Source of the DNA: Kitasatospora fiedleri
GTDB taxonomy: Bacteria; Actinomycetota; Actinomycetes; Streptomycetales; Streptomycetaceae
Length of the DNA stretch: 64,000 nucleotides
NCBI RefSeq assembly: GCF_948472415.1
Contig: NZ_OX419519.1
Span: 434,001 to 498,000, forward strand
Direction of reading: 5' to 3'
Part shown: piece by piece, positions 16,395-24,641 of the stretch
How the letters are laid out: each line of letters starts with the position of its first letter
How positions within the stretch are numbered: the stretch's first letter is position 1
Program-made: the position numbers and the translations under genes
Notes under the pieces: generated by a model
What the model was told of the DNA's origin: nothing
Databases searched by the model: none
Seen by the model: only the letters and a program-made list of their open reading frames with translations

Positions 16395-16766
16395 ATGCGC
16401 AAGATCGCCCGTGTGATCGCCGTCGGCACCATGGCCGTTCCGTTCCTCGCCGGTCTGACCGGTGCCGCCTTCGCCGACACCGCCGGCTACCACCAGGAGC
16501 AGCAGTTCGCCGGTCCGACCGGTGCGGCTGCCTCGTCGATCCTGAGCGAGGTCGGCACCGGCGTCGGCGGCGCGGGCAACGGCGCCTGTTTCGAGGCCGT
16601 CAACCTGGCGGCGGGCCCCAACGGCGCCGCCCTGTCCGAGGTCAAGTCGCACGTCTTCAACGGCGACGACGGCACCGCGGGCGCCGGCTACGAGCAGACC
16701 ATGATCGCCGCCGGCCCGGCCGGCGCCGGCGTGCAGAGCGTCGGCAGCCACGTCTTCACCGGCTGA
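16395..16766 (+). CDS. Small secreted protein of unknown function with internal repeats
   Basis: A 123-residue protein with a clear Sec signal peptide (MRKIARVIAVGTMAVPFLAGL..., cleavage probably after AAFA, about residue 27). The mature part is Gly/Ala-rich and repeats the pattern A-G-P-x-G-A three times, the last two continuing S-E/V-V-x-SHVF-N/T-G (AAGPNGAALSEVKSHVFNG and AAGPAGAGVQSVGSHVFTG). The family is not recognised. It contains one Cys only. It could be a cell-surface or extracellular structural peptide. A strong hairpin terminator follows 15 bases downstream. Confidence 0.75.
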   Translation: MRKIARVIAVGTMAVPFLAGLTGAAFADTAGYHQEQQFAGPTGAAASSILSEVGTGVGGAGNGACFEAVNLAAGPNGAALSEVKSHVFNGDDGTAGAGYEQTMIAAGPAGAGVQSVGSHVFTG

Positions 16767-16781
16767 CACCCCCACGCCCCG

Positions 16782-16843
16782 GCGGTCGGCCGCGGGCGGG
16801 GACGCGTACGAATCCTCGACGCGTCCCCGCCGCGGCCGACCGC
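16782..16843. terminator. Long bidirectional hairpin terminator
   Basis: The arms 16782-16807 and 16819-16843 pair over about 25 bp (ends GCGGTCGGCCGCGG and CCGCGGCCGACCGC) with one bulge and an 11-base loop. It lies between two convergent secreted-protein genes and would end transcription from both sides. There is no U tract, as is common in actinomycete terminators. Confidence 0.85.
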
Positions 16844-16857
16844 TTGCGCGTCCGGGT

Positions 16858-17993
16858 CAGTGGCCGACGGCCTCGGCGAGCGTCGCGTCCGCGTGACGAG
16901 GACGGCCTGGCGGGCTTCTGAGCCGGTGACGGTGACGCGGACCGCGTCGATGCTCGCCCCGACGCTCCCGCTCCACCACCGCTCGGGCTGCTTGAACTGC
17001 TCGCACTGATCGGACCGTTCAGGCTGCTCGGGCTGCTCGCACTGATCGGACCGGTCGGGCTGCTCGGGCTGCTCGGGCTGCTCGGACCGTTCAAGCCGGT
17101 CGGGCTGCTCAGGCCGGTCGGGCTGCTCGGGCTGCTCGGGCCGGTCGCCGTCGGGCTCGCCACCGCCGCGAGGGCGGGCTCCACGGCGGGCGTGCCCTCG
17201 CGGCCCGGGAGCGGCGGAGCCGTGACGGGTGCGTTCCGCTCGTTGAGGACGACCTCCGCGACCATCGGCCGCGTGACGTCCGCGGAATCCTGATCCGCGT
17301 CCCCGGAGCCGGGTTCTGCGGGATGCTCGCCACCTCGATGCCGCCGTAGCGGACCGTTCCGCCGCTGATCGCCATCGCGAACTCGGGTGCGCGGCCCGCC
17401 TCGGCCACCACCGAGACGCGCAGCCCCGACAGCCGCACCTCCACGGCGGCCGAACCGGCCGTCGCGAACGGGTCCGCGCCGGGCACCGCGGCCGGAACCG
17501 ACAGCCCCAGCGTCCGCGCCTGCACCGATGCCTCCAACCGGCAGCCGTCCGGGCCGGGTCGCGCCCCCAGCGTTCCGCTCGCGGTGGTGCGCACCGCCAT
17601 GTCCCGGCCGTCGGCCGCCGCGGTCGGCACCGCGTCCGCGCTCACGCCGGGCAGCGACACGACGCCGGGGAAGCCGTCCGGACCGGCGAACGGGGAGATC
17701 CCGACCAGGTCGGCCAGGCCGGACCGACTCGATCGGCCCACCGAGACGCTCCCGTCGAACGGCCCCCTCTCCTGCGGCACCCCGACCGCCTGCGGCCACT
17801 GGGCCTGCCACAGCCGCGCGCCGGAGTCGTCACCGCTCAGCGCGGCCGCCCACGCGCGCGCCAGGCCGCAACCCGCCGAGGTGGTGCTCCCCGTCGCGTC
17901 GGCCGCCGTGGCGGCACCCGTGCCGCACAGCACCGAGACACCCACCGCCACGCCCGTCAACGCACAGCCGACCGGCATCAACCGTTTCATCAT
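16858..17993 (-). CDS. Secreted protein with Ser/Pro/Gly-rich repeat linker (about three frameshifts in the given sequence)
   Basis: Starts MMKRLMPVGCALTGVAVGVSVL... with a Sec signal peptide, followed by about 220 residues of an unrecognised beta-rich domain (SVSVGRSSRSGLADLVG, AVEVRLSGLRVSVVAEAGRAPEFAMAISGGTVRYGGIEVASIP). The frame breaks near 17285. With one G restored it continues RDVTRPMVAEVVLNERN..., then a low-complexity SSPSSPTGLSSPTG linker, then, after further breaks near 16975 and 16885, GSVGASIDAVRVTVTGSEARQAVLVTRDATLAEAVGH to TGA 16858. The end lies next to the shared terminator, which supports this reconstruction. The function is unknown; a cell-wall or extracellular role is inferred from the signal peptide. 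Confidence 0.6.
16985..17155 (-). repeat. Degenerate tandem repeat coding for the Ser-Pro-Gly linker
   Basis: Units such as CTGCTCGGGCTGCTCGG, CACTGATCGGACCG and CAGGCCGGTCGGG recur many times. On the minus strand they encode SSPSSPSSPTGPISASSPSSLNGP. The 9- and 12-base steps keep frame. Such tracts change length by slippage and are hard to assemble. Confidence 0.75.
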
Positions 17994-18209
17994 CCGACCC
18001 TTTCATCGCAGTACTTTCAGCCCTCTTTAGCTCCTCCCTCGGCTGGAACCGGACCGGCAGGCCACGATTCCCCGGCACCCCACCCGGATGGCCCACCGCA
18101 CGCCCGTGGTCGGGACGGGAGTCGACGGCGGCGGCTGGCCGGGGCGCCACGGACGGTCGGCAGCCCGATGGGTGGCGAGCGGCGCGGGCGGCGCGGGCCG
18201 GACGGGGCG

Positions 18210-18710
18210 TCAGCGGTAGTCGTCCCCGGCGTCCGGGTCGGCGTCGCGCAGGTCGTCCGCCGCGGTGAACCGGAGCGCGTCGGACAGCGGTTCGGAGTCG
18301 TCGGCGTCGTCGAACTCCGCGGCCTCGTCCTCCTCCTGGTCGGTCAGGTGGACGGCCGCCTCCTCGGCCCCGGCCGCGCCGCCGTCCGTCCCGGCGTCCT
18401 CGGCGAACAGGTCGGTGTCCTCCTCCACCAGCCGTCCGGCCCGCGGGCCCGGGCCGGACGGCCAGCGGTCGTCGACGTCGGGGGCCGGCGCGTCCGGCTC
18501 CTCCTCCGCGAGCAGCCGGTCCAGGGACTCGCCCGCCTCGGCCTCCGCCGCGGTGGTCCCGTACCCGGTGGCGCCGCGGTAGCCGTCGGCCGTGGCGATG
18601 CCCGTGTCCAGCGGGTCGTCGTCCAGGTCGTCGTCCTCCAGCGAGTCTGCCGGGTCGAGGACCCCGTCGTCCTCGGCGGGCAGCGGGTCCTGGGGTGCGG
18701 GATCGGTCAT
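18210..18710 (-). CDS. DUF5709 acidic protein
   Basis: A 166-residue, strongly acidic, low-complexity protein. The start DPLPAEDDGVLDPADSLEDDDLDDDPLDTGI and the end SEPLSDALRFTAADDLRDADPDAGDDYR are the conserved blocks of the actinomycete DUF5709 family. No catalytic motif, signal or membrane segment is visible, and it is probably mostly disordered. The function is unknown. It stands alone between the secreted-protein gene and a long spacer. Confidence 0.8.
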   Translation of the reverse strand: MTDPAPQDPLPAEDDGVLDPADSLEDDDLDDDPLDTGIATADGYRGATGYGTTAAEAEAGESLDRLLAEEEPDAPAPDVDDRWPSGPGPRAGRLVEEDTDLFAEDAGTDGGAAGAEEAAVHLTDQEEDEAAEFDDADDSEPLSDALRFTAADDLRDADPDAGDDYR

Positions 18711-19180
18711 GGCGGGTCTCCTTCGGAACGGGCCGGACGGGCTCCGGCGGTGGACGCGTCGGGTGGCGCGGCCCGGGCCCGTCGGGCTCCGGGCCGGTCA
18801 GGGGGCGAGGAGGTCGAACGGGCGCCGGGCGGACCGGCCCTCGTCGCCGGGACGGGTTCGGCGGTCCTGCGGCCGGTGGCACCGATCGGACGACCGGGCC
18901 CACCGGTCGGAGGTCCGGAACGGTCGGCCCGGCGCCCGTGCGGCGCCGGGGCGGGACGGCGACCGGTGCGGGCACCAGCCAACCGCACGACCGCGGCCCC
19001 CCGGCGCCAACACACCGCGCCGCGGACCCGAACGGGTGAAGGCCCGCCGCGCGCCCGGACACTGACCCGACGTCAGTTCCGCGCACCCCTGCGGCCGGTG
19101 TGGGTGGGGTGGGGAAGACTACGGGCACCACCGGTGCACGCGCCGGCGGCGATCCCTTCCCACGGACGAAGTTGAGGCCC
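18711..19180. other. Gene-free region
   Basis: About 470 bases of high GC. All open frames are low-complexity Arg/Gly/Pro without codon bias. It must hold the promoters of DUF5709 (minus) and of the membrane-protein gene (plus). No clear boxes or hairpins were recognised. Confidence 0.4.
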
Positions 19181-19914
19181 ATGCCAGCGACAGCTCCCCC
19201 CGCGCCCCTCTCCCCCCCCACGCCGAACTGGCGGCGCGGCACGGGCTGGGCGCCCCGACCGCCACCTTCGAGCCCCAGCGGTACGGGGTGCTGCTGAAGG
19301 TCTCGTTCTACCTGACCCTGGCCGTCCTGCTCTTCCTCTTCGTGGTGCCGGCCGTGGTCTTCTACTACGTGTCGCTGCGCCGCCAGCCGGACTTCAACCC
19401 CCGGCAGGCGGCGAAGCGGCTGCACCTGTTCGAGCACGGCCTGATCGTCGACCAGGAGACCGGCCCGGCGGCCGGTGGCCCTGCGGTGGGACGAGGTCCG
19501 GCTGCACGAGGAGCAGACCCAGAAGATCATCAACGGGATACCGGGCCCGGTCCGCTACACCTGCCTGCTGCGGGCCCGGGGCACCGGCGTGACGGTCACC
19601 GACTTCTACCGGACCCCGGCGGTCTGGGCCCGGGCCATGCAGCACGCGGTCCTGCGGGCCCAGGGCCCCGGGGCGCAGGAGGCGCTGCGCGCGGGCGAGG
19701 TACTGGACTTCGGCCCGTTCGACCTCTCCGGCGCGGGCATCACCCACCAGCGGCAGCTGCTCCCTGGGACCGGCTGGGGCGGGTCGAGCTCGGCGGCGGC
19801 GCCGTCCGGGTGGTGCGGGACGACGAGCCCTCCCCCTGGGCCCGCGCGATGGCGAAGAGCGTCCCGAACCTGTCGGTCTTCCTGGCCCTGGTGGAGGCGC
19901 ACGGCGCCGGCTGA
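19181..19914 (+). CDS. Membrane-anchored protein of unknown function (three frameshifts in the given sequence)
   Basis: ATG 19181 follows GAGG. The reconstructed protein (about 245 residues) has a short N-terminus, one hydrophobic segment (VSFYLTLAVLLFLFVVPAVVFYYV), then a soluble domain: RLHLFEHGLIVDQETGP, ALRWDEVRLHEEQTQKIINGI, VRYTCLLRARGTGVTVTDFY, and ends SVPNLSVFLALVEAHGAG. The alternation of short strands with a final helix resembles bacterial PH-like/YdbT-type domains, but this is not certain. The frame breaks in the poly-C at 19209-19216, near 19475-19485 (one extra G) and near 19762 (one C missing before TGGGACCGG). Each repair restores the same protein, so errors are likely. The next gene is convergent. 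Confidence 0.6.
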
Positions 19915-19945
19915 GGGCCCGAGCCCCGGCCGGGCGGCCCCGGCC

Positions 19946-22047
19946 TCACCGCCCGGGCCGCTCCTCCAGGGCGGGCAGCACCTTGTCCAGCGTGACGGGC
20001 AGGTCCCGCACCCGCGCCCCGCAGGCGTGCCACACCGCGTTCGACACCGCGGCGGCGGTGCCGACGATGCCGATCTCGCCGATGCCCTTGGTCCCCAGCA
20101 CGTTGACGTGCGGGTCGTGCTCGTCGAGCCAGTGGGCCTCGACCTCGGTGACGTCCGCGTGGGCCGCGATGTGGTAGCCGGCGAGGTCGTGGTTGACGAC
20201 GTGGCCGGTGCGGGGGTCGAGCACGCTGTTCTCGTGCAGCGCCATGGACAGTCCATGGTCATGCCGCCGACGAACTGCGAGCGGGCCGTGCGCGGGTTGA
20301 CGATCCGGCCCGCGGCGAACACGCCGAGCAGGCGCGGCACCCGGACCTCGCCGGTGTCCAGGTGGACCCGCGCCTCGGCGAACTGGGCGCCGAAGGCGTG
20401 CATCGCCCAGCGGTCGGACCCCGGCCGGACCGAGCCGGACGCCTCGGCCCGCTCCGGCGGCTCGGCCCCGTACCGGGCCCGGAAGGCGCGGGCGGCCTCG
20501 ACCACGGCCGAGCCCCAGGTCGCCGTGCCCGAGGAGCCGGCCGGCCACCGTCGCCATCGGGTAGGCGGTGTCGCCGATCCGCACCGCCACCCGCTCGACC
20601 GGGACGCCGAGCGCGTCCGCGGCGATCTGCGCCAGCGTGGTCCAGGTGCCGGTGCCGAGGTCGGCCGCGCCGATCTCGGCGACGTACCGGTCGCCCTCCC
20701 GCCGGATCGTCGCCGTCGACTCCGGCATCAGGTGCACGGGGTAGGTGGAGGCGGCGACGCCGGTGCCGACCAGCCAGTCGCCGCTGCGGCGCACCCCGGG
20801 CGCGCGGTCGCGCCCGGCCCAGCCGAAGCGGGCCGCGCCCTCGCGCAGGCAGCCGACCAGGTTGCGGCTGGAGAAGGGCTTGCCGGTGTCGGGGTCGGTG
20901 CCGGGCTCGTTGCGGACCCGCAGCTCGATCGGGTCGAGACCGAGGCGCTCGGCCAGTTCGTCCAGCGCCACCTCGGGCCCGAACATGCCGGGGCACACCC
21001 CGGGGCGCGCATCCAGGACGGCACCGGGACGTCCAGGGCGGCCAGCCGGTGGGTGGTGCGCCGGTTGGCGGCGGCGTACATCATCCGGGGGCACGCCGGT
21101 CTGCTCGGCGAACTCCTTGATCCGGGAGGTCTGTTCGACCACGTCGACGGCGAGGGCGGTCAGCCTGCCGTCGCGGTCGGCGGCCAGCACGCAGCGCTGG
21201 ATGGTGGGGGTGCGGTAGCCGGCCAGCGCGAACATCTGCTGCCGGGTCAGCACCAGCCGCACCGGCCGACCGGGGACGGCGCGCGCGGCCATCGCGGCCA
21301 GCACCGTGTTGACGTGCGGCTCGCCCTTCGAGCCGAAGCCGCCCCCGACGTACGGGCAGATCACCCGGACCTTCGCCTCGTCCAGGCCGAACACGGCCGC
21401 CAGCGCGGTCCGGGCGGGGTGGACGCCCTGGGTGGAGTCCCACAGGGTGAGGAAGCCCTCGGCCTGGTCCCAGCGGGCCGTGGTGGCGTGCGGCTCCATC
21501 GGGTTGTTGTGGTACATCGCGGTGGTGTACGTCCGCTCGACCGTCACCTCCGCCGCCGCCACGGCCGCCGCGACGTCGCCCTCGACGGTGTCGGTGGGGA
21601 AGTCCGGGTTGACCTTCTCGGGCGCGTACAGGTCGTCGCGGTCGGCCCGCAGCTCGCTGTCGTGCTCCTGCCGGTCGTACTCCACCCGGACCAGGGCGGC
21701 GGCGTGCCGGGCCGTCTCGGAGCTGTCGGCGACCACCAGGGCGACGACCTGGCCCCGGAAGGCGACCTCCCGGTCCTGGAGGGCCGCCAGCTCGCGGTTC
21801 CCGGTGTCGGCCAGCCGTTCGGCGCGGTCGGGGGTGAGCACCGCGAGCACGCCGTCGAGCGCCTCGGCGGCGGCGGTGTCCAGCCCGGTGATCCGGCCCG
21901 GGCGACGGCGGCCTGGACGGGGTGCGCGTGGGCGGCGTCCGCCACCGGGGCCTCGGCGGCGTAGGCCGCGGTGCCGCGCACCTTGGCGGCGCCGTCCCGG
22001 CGGGGCAGGGCCCGGCCGATGGCGGCGGATTCGTCGACGGAGGTCAT
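19946..22047 (-). CDS. Xanthine dehydrogenase-family molybdopterin-binding subunit (about five frameshifts in the given sequence)
   Basis: The reconstructed protein of about 700 residues is the Mo-cofactor subunit of a molybdenum hydroxylase. It starts MTSVDESAAIGRALPRRDGAAKVRGTAAY and has YHNNPMEPHATTARW, ICPYVGGGFGSKGEPHVN (the cofactor and active-site loop), PTRMMYAAANRRTTHRL, EIGAADLGTGTWTTLAQIAADALGVP and KGIGEIGIVGTAAAVSNAVWHA with the catalytic Glu. Breaks lie near 21895, 21080, 21005, 20540 and 20250, each a one-base gain or loss in a G/C run. It forms an operon with the FAD and 2Fe-2S subunits, overlapping the FAD gene by ATGA. The substrate could be a purine, aldehyde or heteroaromatic. 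Confidence 0.85.
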
Positions 22048-23048
22048 CGGGCGTCCTCTCCGACCAGCTCGCGCAGGGTGGCGGCGAGGGTGCGGCGCAG
22101 CAGGGGGATCTTGAACGCGTTGCCGCCGTCGAGGCCCTCCAGCGGGCGGGCGTCGGCGAGTTCGGCGTCCGCGGCGGCCCGGTAGGACTCCTCGGTCGCC
22201 GCGGCGCCGCGCAGCACCCGCTCGGCCCGGCGGGCCCGCCAGGGCACGTGGGCGACGCCGCCGAACGCGACGCGCGCGTCCGTGATCACGCCGTCCCGCA
22301 CCTCCACCCGCCGCGGCCACGCTGACCAGGGCGAAGGCGTACGAGGCGCGGTCGCGGACCTTGCGGTAGGCCGAGCGGCGGCCGGCGGCAGGGCGGGCAG
22401 GTCGATCGCGGTGACGAGGTCGCCGTGTTCGAGCACCGTGTCCCGTTCGGGGGTGTCGGCGGGCAGCCGGTGCAGGCCGGTGAAGGGGACGGTGCGCTCG
22501 CCGTCCGGGCCCAGCACCCGCACCCGGGCGTCGAGCGCGGCCAGTGCCACCGCCAGGTCGGAGGGGTGGACCGCGACGCAGTGCTCGGAGGCGCCGAGGA
22601 TCGCGTGGTGGCGGGTCCAGCCGCCGAGGGCGGAGCAGCCGGAGCCGGGCTCGCGCTTGTTGCAGGGGGTGGTGACGTCCTGGAAGTAGGCGCAGCGGGT
22701 CCGTTGCAGCGGGTTGCCGCCGGTGGTGGCCATGTTGCGCAGCTGCCCCGAGGCGCCCGACAGCAGGGCCTGGGACAGCACGGGGAAGCGTTCGCGCACC
22801 GCGCGGTCGGCGGCGAGCGCGCTGTTGCTGACGCCCGCGCCGATCCGCAGGCCGCCCCCGTCGAGGTCCTCGACCGTGGCGGGCAGCAGGTCGGCGACGT
22901 GCACGACCAGGTCGGGGGCGACGATCCCCAGCTTGAGGTGGTCGACCAGGTTGGTCCCGCCGCCGAGGAACACCGCGGCCGGGTTCCGGGCGACGCTGCG
23001 GACGGCCGCCGCCGGGTCGCCGGGGCTCAGGTAGTCGAAGGGCTTCAT
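22044..23048 (-). CDS. Xanthine dehydrogenase-family FAD-binding subunit (two frameshifts)
   Basis: About 330 residues of the CO-dehydrogenase-flavoprotein/XdhB-like fold. The FAD-binding motifs AAVFLGGGTNLVDHLKLG and QLRNMATTGGNPLQRTRC are followed by AYFQDVTTPCNKREPGSGC, which supplies the Cys-rich 4Fe-4S-type loop of the 4-hydroxybenzoyl-CoA-reductase/PaoB-like branch, and GASEHCVAVHPSDLAVALAALDA. Breaks occur near 22380 (one base lost, ARSAYRKVRDRASYAFALVS when repaired) and near 22312 (one G too many). The start ATG 23046-23048 overlaps the iron-sulfur gene's stop. Confidence 0.85.
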   Translation of the reverse strand: MKPFDYLSPGDPAAAVRSVARNPAAVFLGGGTNLVDHLKLGIVAPDLVVHVADLLPATVEDLDGGGLRIGAGVSNSALAADRAVRERFPVLSQALLSGASGQLRNMATTGGNPLQRTRCAYFQDVTTPCNKREPGSGCSALGGWTRHHAILGASEHCVAVHPSDLAVALAALDARVRVLGPDGERTVPFTGLHRLPADTPERDTVLEHGDLVTAIDLPALPPAAARPTARSATAPRTPSPWSAWPRRVEVRDGVITDARVAFGGVAHVPWRARRAERVLRGAAATEESYRAAADAELADARPLEGLDGGNAFKIPLLRRTLAATLRELVGEDAR

Positions 23049-23601
23049 CCGGCGGCCTCCGCGGTCGGTCGCCCGCCGGTGCGCAGGGCGGCCGCGGCCT
23101 GCTGGACGGCGGGCACGATGTTGACGTAGGCGGCGCAGCGGCACAGGTTGCCGCTCATCCGCTCGGCCACCTCGGCGCGGTCCAGTTCCGGCGGCCGGGC
23201 ACCGTCCGTGACGGCGCTCGGCCAGCCCCGGGCGAACTCGTCGAGCGCGCCGACCGCGGAGACCACCTGCCCGGGGTGCAGTAGCCGCACTGGAAGGCGT
23301 CGCAGTCGATGAACGCCCGCTGCACGGGGTGCAGCCCGCCCTCGGCGTCCGGCGCGCGGGCGGCGAGCCCCTCGGCGGTGACCACCTCGGCGCCGTCCTG
23401 GGTGACCGCGAGGGTGAGGCAGCTCAGCACCCGGCGCCCGCCGGACAGCACCGTGCACGCGCCGCACTGCCCGTGGTCGCAGCCCTTCTTCGGGCTGGTC
23501 ACGCCCAGCCGCTCGCGCAGGGCGTCGAGCAGCGTGGTGCGGGTGTCGACGGTCAGCCGGCGCGTGGTCCCGTCGACGTGGACGGTGATCTCTCTCAGCA
23601 C
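23045..23601 (-). CDS. Xanthine dehydrogenase-family 2Fe-2S subunit (one frameshift)
   Basis: A two-domain [2Fe-2S] subunit. The ferredoxin-like cluster site is KKGCDHGQCGACTVLSGGRRVLSC; the all-helical second cluster site is CDAFQCGYCTPGQ... and MSGNLCRCAAYVNI. One base is missing near 23274 (CACCCCGGG), after which the C-terminal half continues in another frame to the stop overlapping the FAD gene. The chosen start is GTG 23599-23601 (MLREITVHVDGTTRR). A longer frame to 23742 adds a Pro/Gly-rich stretch with no hydrophobic Tat segment and is less likely. The three-subunit enzyme would be cytoplasmic. Confidence 0.82.
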
Positions 23602-23735
23602 CGCCCGAGGGTTCCCGGCGCGGGCCCCGGCCACACGGCGTCCGGCGAGGGCCCACCCGGACGGCGGCGGCCCCCCGGACGGCGGCGGCCCCGGCTCCGG
23701 CTCCGGCCCCGGCCCCGACTGCCCCGGCAACGGTG

Positions 23736-23751
23736 TGATCATCCGTGATCA
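23736..23751. promoter_or_regulatory. Paired TGATCA boxes upstream of the xdh-type operon
   Basis: Two TGATCA palindromes lie one helical turn apart (23736-23741 and 23746-23751), between the oxidoreductase operon (minus) and the hydrolase gene (plus). This looks like an operator for a dimeric repressor. The regulator is not identified. Confidence 0.4.
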
Positions 23752-23818
23752 TGAATGGCTATGCTCACGCTCCGTCAGGTGCCGGACGGCCCTGGCGGAA
23801 CGAGAGGGTGGTGTCACG

Positions 23819-24610
23819 ATGATGGGACCGGCGCACGCGCTGTCGGGCGCGGCGGCCTGGGTGGCGGTGGGCGCGGTGGCGGCCGTGCTGGACGAGCCGA
23901 TGCCCTGGCCGGTACTGCTGGTCGGTGCGCTGATCACCGCGGGCGCGGCGCTCGCGCCGGACCTGGACCACAAGGCGGCGACGATATCGCGGGCGTTCGG
24001 TCCGGTGTCGCGCTGGCTGTGCGAGGTGATCGACCAGCTGTCGGCCGCGGTCTACAAGTCCACCCGGGGCAAGGGCGACGCCCGGCGCTCGGCGGCCACC
24101 GGACGCTGACGCACACCTGGCCGTGGGCGGTGATGTGCGGGGCGGTGGCCGCCGCGGTCGCGGTGTACGGCGGCCGGTGGGGCGTGCTCGCCGTGCTGTT
24201 CGTGCACATGGTGCTGGCCATCGAGGGCCTGCTGTGGCGGCACGCCCGGGTCTCCAGCGACGTACTGGTGTGGCTGCTCGGGGTGACCAGCGCGTGGATG
24301 CTGGCGGACATCCTCGACGAGCCGGGCCACGGCGCGCGGTGGCTGTTCGACGAGCCGGGGCAGCAGTACCTGTGGATCGGCCTGCCGATCATGCTGGGCG
24401 CGCTGGTGCACTGCGTCGGCGACGCGCTGACGGTCTCGGGCTGCCCGGTCCTGTGGCCGATCCCGATCGGCCGCAAGCGCTGGTACCGGTCGGCCCGCCG
24501 AAGGGATGCGGTTCCGGGCCGGCAGCAAGGTCGAGGTGAAGGTGCTGTCGCCGATCTTCATGGGGCTGAGCGCGGTCGGCGCGCTGGTCGCCCTCCAGGT
24601 GATCGGCTGA
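23819..24610 (+). CDS. YdjM/DUF457-like integral membrane metal-dependent hydrolase (frameshifts near 24100 and 24500)
   Basis: Starts MMGPAHALSGAAAWVAVGAVAAVL, then the family motif LITAGAALAPDLDHKAATISRAFGPVSR. After one G is restored near 24097 it reads SAGHRTLTHTWPWAVMCG, carrying the HRTxTHT metal-ligand motif, and then several transmembrane helices. Near 24480-24505 two single-base losses (TACCGG, AAGGGATG) break it again; the end is SKVEVKVLSPIFMGLSAVGALVALQVIG. The DUF457/YdjM family is membrane-bound, with His/Asp motifs resembling phospholipase-type hydrolases. The substrate is unknown, with a possible link to membrane or DNA-damage response. Confidence 0.8.
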
Positions 24611-24641
24611 CGGCCGGGAACGGGGGTCGGGGCGCGGCCGG

